Shown here piece after piece: positions 29,941 to 32,733 of a DNA stretch of 32,733 bases. This DNA comes from an uncultured Aeriscardovia sp. (lineage in GTDB: Bacteria > Actinomycetota > Actinomycetes > Actinomycetales > Bifidobacteriaceae). The stretch covers positions 1 through 32,733 of the forward strand of contig CAIFER010000003.1 in the NCBI GenBank assembly GCA_903789525.1, read 5' to 3'. A program made the position numbers and the translations under genes. Under the pieces are notes generated by a model. The model did not search any database and was not told where the DNA came from. It was given only the letters and a program-made list of their open reading frames with translations. Every line of letters starts with the position of its first letter. The stretch's first letter is position 1.

Positions 29941-31581
29941 ATGATTCTTCACGATCGATCATCATGGGTTCTTCCAGATCCAGGGGCAGGTTTAAGTCTT
30001 CGGCGCACGCCGGCGACGCTGCAAGAGATACAACGCGTTGCACAGCAAGGTCCGTGGCAGCCGACTGACGCAAGTCTTGCTGAGCATGAGACAGTTGCCA
30101 GTCCTGCGTGGTTCGCTCAAGCAAAATTTGGCATTTTCACTCACTGGGGTCTGTATACCGTCCCTGAGTGGGGAAACGAGTGGTATTCGCGCAATATGTA
30201 CATTCAGGGTTATCCCGAACACGAGCATCAGCGCGATGTGATGGGCGGCTTCACAGATCACGGCTACAAGTCGTTTATCACGCGCTTTACTGCGCCACAC
30301 TTTGATCCCGACGCATGGCTCGATGCCTTCACGGACGCTGGCGCCCGCTACTACTTCCCGGTCGCCGAACATCACGATGGCTTCCAGATGTATCGCACGC
30401 GCCTGTCACACTGGAATGCTTACGAAAAAGGGCCGAAACGTGATGTGATCGGTGAATTGCGCCGTTCCACGCTCGCACATGGTCTGCATTTCGCCCTTTC
30501 TAATCATCGCGCTGAGCACTGGTGGTTTATGAGCCACGGAATGGAATTTGACTCGGATATTCGCCGCGAAGCCGAGGCCGGTCAGAAGCGTTGGCTCGCT
30601 GCTCATCCTGGCGCCTCGCTCACGGACGTGCCATACCGCGGTCTTCAGCACGGTAGCTTTTATTGGCCAGCGATGCCTGAGCCGCAGGATGAACAGGACA
30701 TGCGCTCCAAGCCGACGCCGACTGCTGAATATCTCGAAGATTGGCTGTTACGCGTCTGCGAGCTCATCGACAGCTATCACCCAAACATGCTGTACTTCGA
30801 TTGGTGGATGGGGCACGAAGCATTCCGCCCGTACGTCCGGCTCATGGCGGCTTATTACTACAACCGCGCGGAGCAATGGCATCAGCACGTGTCCATCTGC
30901 TTTAAAGACAACTGCCTTCCGTGGGGTGCCGGGACAGTCGATGTGGAGCGCGGCGGATTTCAGTCCGCTCAGCCGTTCGTCTGGCAAACAGACACATCTA
31001 TCACACGCACATCGTGGTGCTACTGCAAGGGACTTGACTATAAGCCAGCTGGCGAGCTGCTCCGAGTGCTGCTTGATACAGTCTCCAAGAACGGCAATTT
31101 GCTGCTCAACGTTGGACCGCGCGCAGACGGCTCACTCGGCAGCGAAGAAAAGACGATTTTGTCACGTATTGGTACGTGGATGCACGCAAATGGCCAGGCA
31201 GTGTATGGCACGCGTCCGTGGCGCATTACGCAAGAAGGTCCGACCGGCGCTGGCGGAGGTGCGTTCAACGAAGACACGATCCATTACGGCCCACACGATG
31301 TGCGCTTCACGACGAAGCACGACACGATTTACGCTATCTTCTTGGCACCTGGCACGGAAAGTGAGCTGACATGCCAGGCATTCGGGCAACGAACGGAAAA
31401 GATCACTCCTGCTTTCCACGGTGTCCTTGGCTCGGTGCGGCAAATTGCAGATGATGGCACGCTGCATGATGTTCCATATCGTGTCGATGAAGCCGGCATG
31501 CACATTCAGCGTTTGCCAGGTCAAGGATTGCGCGATGGGGACGATGTGCTGCCTCTCGTGTTTGCCATCAACGAGCGTTGA
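29941..31581 (+). CDS. Alpha-L-fucosidase, glycoside hydrolase family 29
   Basis: 546 residues, no signal peptide: intracellular removal of alpha-L-fucose from imported oligosaccharides. Typical GH29 blocks: AQAKFGIFTHWGLYTVPEWG, NEWYSRNMY, then ITRFTAPHFDPDAWLDAFTD, AGARYYFPVAEHHDGFQMY, and the nucleophile D287 in PNMLYFDWWMGHEAF. The acid/base residue varies in this family and was not assigned. A C-terminal beta domain follows (LLNVGPRADGSLGSEEKTIL, then a FTTKHDTIYAIFLAPG strand). GAGG precedes ATG 29941. The esterase begins 62 bp downstream with no terminator between, so they are probably one operon. Linkage preference (alpha-1,2 versus 1,3/1,4) cannot be read here. Confidence 0.95.
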   Translation: MILHDRSSWVLPDPGAGLSLRRTPATLQEIQRVAQQGPWQPTDASLAEHETVASPAWFAQAKFGIFTHWGLYTVPEWGNEWYSRNMYIQGYPEHEHQRDVMGGFTDHGYKSFITRFTAPHFDPDAWLDAFTDAGARYYFPVAEHHDGFQMYRTRLSHWNAYEKGPKRDVIGELRRSTLAHGLHFALSNHRAEHWWFMSHGMEFDSDIRREAEAGQKRWLAAHPGASLTDVPYRGLQHGSFYWPAMPEPQDEQDMRSKPTPTAEYLEDWLLRVCELIDSYHPNMLYFDWWMGHEAFRPYVRLMAAYYYNRAEQWHQHVSICFKDNCLPWGAGTVDVERGGFQSAQPFVWQTDTSITRTSWCYCKGLDYKPAGELLRVLLDTVSKNGNLLLNVGPRADGSLGSEEKTILSRIGTWMHANGQAVYGTRPWRITQEGPTGAGGGAFNEDTIHYGPHDVRFTTKHDTIYAIFLAPGTESELTCQAFGQRTEKITPAFHGVLGSVRQIADDGTLHDVPYRVDEAGMHIQRLPGQGLRDGDDVLPLVFAINER

Positions 31582-31643
31582 CAGGGCAGACAGAAGAACG
31601 GGCAATAACAGATAATTACTCGACAAAACAGAAAGAAGAGACG

Positions 31644-32489
31644 ATGAAAGTTTTCACGCAGACAATCGACGGAATTGATGGAACGAAAGCCACATTCCAC
31701 GGGTACGTCATCGATAACTCGAAGGAGATGGACCCGAATCGCCGCCGACCTGCAATCATGATCGTGCCAGGCGGAGGGTACGTGATGACGTCTGACCGTG
31801 AGGCTGAACCGGTTGCACTGCGTATGCTCGGATACGGCTATAACGCCTTCATTTTGCGCTATTCGTGTGCTCCAAGCCGGTGGCCGGTCTCGCTGATCGA
31901 ACTAGCAGAAGCGATGCGTCGGATTCGCCAGCACGCTGATGAGTGGCACGTTGACCCGGATGCGATCGTGTTGATGGGCTTCTCTGCCGGTGGGCATTTG
32001 GCAGCTAGCTTGGCGACCGGATGGGAGAGTGATCCGGTCTTCGCTGAGCATGGCTATCGTGCTGCCGATATCAAGCCGAATGGTCTCGTGCTCGGGTATT
32101 CAGTTCTGGATGCCGGGCGGTGGACGCACCAAGGTTCGATCATCGGTCTGGTCGGCGAACAAAAAGCGAAAGACCCGAAGCAAATTGAGAAGTTGAGCCT
32201 GCAGAAGCACGTCTCTCGCGCTGTCCCGCCTGTCTTCCTGTGGCATACGGCGACGGATGACACAGTTCCGGTCCAAAATTCCCTCATGTTCGCGCAGGCG
32301 TGCATTGAGAAGGGCATTCCGACCGAGTTGCATATCTTCCCGAAAGGTGGACACGGTCTGTCGGTCGGCACGCGTGAGACATCGATCAAGGGTTGGCACG
32401 ACTACGGGATCGAACCGGACGTGCAAGCATGGCCTTCGCTCTTTAAGAAGTGGATGGATCGAACGTTTTCAGCCGATATCTTTGATTGA
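31644..32489 (+). CDS. Alpha/beta-hydrolase, acetyl-esterase-like
   Basis: 281 residues from ATG 31644, behind AGAAAGAAGAGA; an upstream in-frame ATG at 31578 would overlap the fucosidase stop. No signal peptide. Oxyanion-hole segment VPGGGYVM (~41-48), nucleophile S114 in MGFSAGGHLA, acid D205 or D206 in TATDDTVPV, and base H237 in KGGHGLS: a complete Ser-Asp-His triad. The fold resembles the Aes/xylan-esterase-like alpha/beta hydrolases found in plant-glycan loci. In the fucosidase operon, deacetylation of imported oligosaccharides (for example O-acetyl-galactose of xyloglucan) is a reasonable inference. The true acyl substrate is not shown. Confidence 0.85.
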   Translation: MKVFTQTIDGIDGTKATFHGYVIDNSKEMDPNRRRPAIMIVPGGGYVMTSDREAEPVALRMLGYGYNAFILRYSCAPSRWPVSLIELAEAMRRIRQHADEWHVDPDAIVLMGFSAGGHLAASLATGWESDPVFAEHGYRAADIKPNGLVLGYSVLDAGRWTHQGSIIGLVGEQKAKDPKQIEKLSLQKHVSRAVPPVFLWHTATDDTVPVQNSLMFAQACIEKGIPTELHIFPKGGHGLSVGTRETSIKGWHDYGIEPDVQAWPSLFKKWMDRTFSADIFD

Positions 32490-32511
32490 TCGGTGAAGAG
32501 AACACGCATCC

Positions 32512-32548
32512 TCGCCCACATCTCAGTTTTCTGCTGTCATGTGGGCGA
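32512..32548 (+). terminator. Hairpin after the esterase gene
   Basis: Perfect 10-bp stem TCGCCCACAT / ATGTGGGCGA (32512-32521, 32539-32548) with a 17-nt loop. The following T run is short (TTCT), so termination may be partial, leaving read-through into the GH31 gene possible. Confidence 0.6.
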
Positions 32549-32551
32549 TTC

Positions 32552-32571
32552 TATTGATAAACTTATCGATA
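32552..32571 (+). promoter_or_regulatory. Composite operator upstream of the GH31 gene (halves swapped)
   Basis: TATTGATA (32552-32559), four bases, then TATCGATA (32564-32571). This is the TATYGAYA-N4-TATYGAYA element of the permease, receptor-1 and receptor-4 promoters with the two halves exchanged and the same 12-bp offset. It lies 44 bp before ATG 32616. TTGATA (32554-32559) might act as a -35; no good -10 was found. Confidence 0.6.
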
Positions 32572-32615
32572 AGTATTCATCAACGCGCTGAACTAAGTCA
32601 AAGGAGACGATATTT

Positions 32616-32733
32616 ATGAAGTTCCTGAATGGCGAATGGCTTTTCAAGGACGGATATCAGGTCAAATACGCGGCAAATATCTATGCGTCGCGCATGCCTT
32701 CTGATCCGGCGAAGGCAACGGGAACGAACCCGG
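32616..32733 (+). CDS. Glycoside hydrolase family 31, N-terminal fragment (putative alpha-xylosidase)
   Basis: Runs off the window end; 39 codons are visible. RBS AAGGAG lies 9 bp before ATG 32616. The opening MKFLNGEWLFKDGYQVKY resembles the start of bacterial GH31 alpha-xylosidases (YicI/XylQ type: MK..(D/N)G.WL...G). The catalytic domain is not visible, so alpha-glucosidase or another GH31 activity is possible. In context (fucosidase, GH42, esterase, oligosaccharide uptake) an alpha-xylosidase acting on xyloglucan oligosaccharides is the most attractive reading. Confidence 0.6.
   Translation, partial: MKFLNGEWLFKDGYQVKYAANIYASRMPSDPAKATGTNP

Noticed and set aside
19848-32571. Considered IS inverted repeats or attachment sites for the TATCGATA elements.
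   Set aside because: They sit at fixed distance from -35 boxes and ATG starts, and no transposase or integrase is present. An operator explanation fits better.
32552-32571. Considered TTGATA in the GH31 upstream site as a firm -35.
   Set aside because: No -10 at an acceptable distance was found, so the promoter itself is left unassigned.

Overview
The window looks like the chromosome of a Bifidobacteriaceae member of moderate GC (a bifidobacterium or scardovia-type relative; genus not resolvable by eye). The evidence is a dnaK-grpE-dnaJ-hspR operon whose DnaJ has no zinc finger, HspR-box-like sites in front of dnaK, a close homologue of bifidobacterial GH13 sucrose phosphorylase, a GH42 beta-galactosidase paired with a LacI regulator, and LplABC-type sugar transport genes. 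No phage genes, transposases, tRNAs or CRISPR arrays were seen.

Layout. (1) 1-2104: the 3' end of a 5S rRNA gene and its terminator, a TetR-type regulator with an odd Gly/Ser/Thr repeat insert, a small zinc-ribbon-like protein and a DUF4235-like membrane protein. (2) 2149-4661: an orphan solute-binding lipoprotein tail to tail with a LacI regulator. (3) 5058-9642: the heat-shock operon. (4) 9704-11263: an intact sucrose-phosphorylase-like gene whose catalytic nucleophile and other active-site residues are replaced. (5) 11369-12961, minus strand: a Nudix hydrolase and uracil phosphoribosyltransferase. (6) 13046-16459: a LacI regulator divergent from a GH42 beta-galactosidase, with two identical palindromic operators between them. 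(7) 16659-32733: a large glycan-uptake island with a YesL-like membrane protein, one LplB/LplC permease pair, five consecutive paralogous LplA-type solute-binding lipoproteins each with its own terminator, a GH29 alpha-L-fucosidase, an acetyl-esterase-like hydrolase and the start of a GH31 glycosidase.

How the parts may work together. The fucosidase, beta-galactosidase, esterase and GH31 enzyme have no signal peptides (GH31 is visible only at its N terminus), so they probably act on imported oligosaccharides. Fucosidase, galactosidase, putative alpha-xylosidase and acetyl esterase is the combination needed to strip acetylated fucogalacto-xyloglucan side chains, so the island is a candidate xyloglucan-oligosaccharide utilisation locus. 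Five binding proteins appear to share one permease pair. No transport ATPase is present, so a shared MsmK/MalK-type ATPase from elsewhere would be needed. A recurrent composite element (TATCGATA-N4-TATTGACA and a swapped version) lies at four promoters of the island, and a second palindrome (TTAACCGGTTAA or near match) lies at two. Together these suggest differential control of the receptors.

The strongest unusual signals are the catalytically disabled sucrose phosphorylase homologue, the five-receptor array, and the shared operator code.
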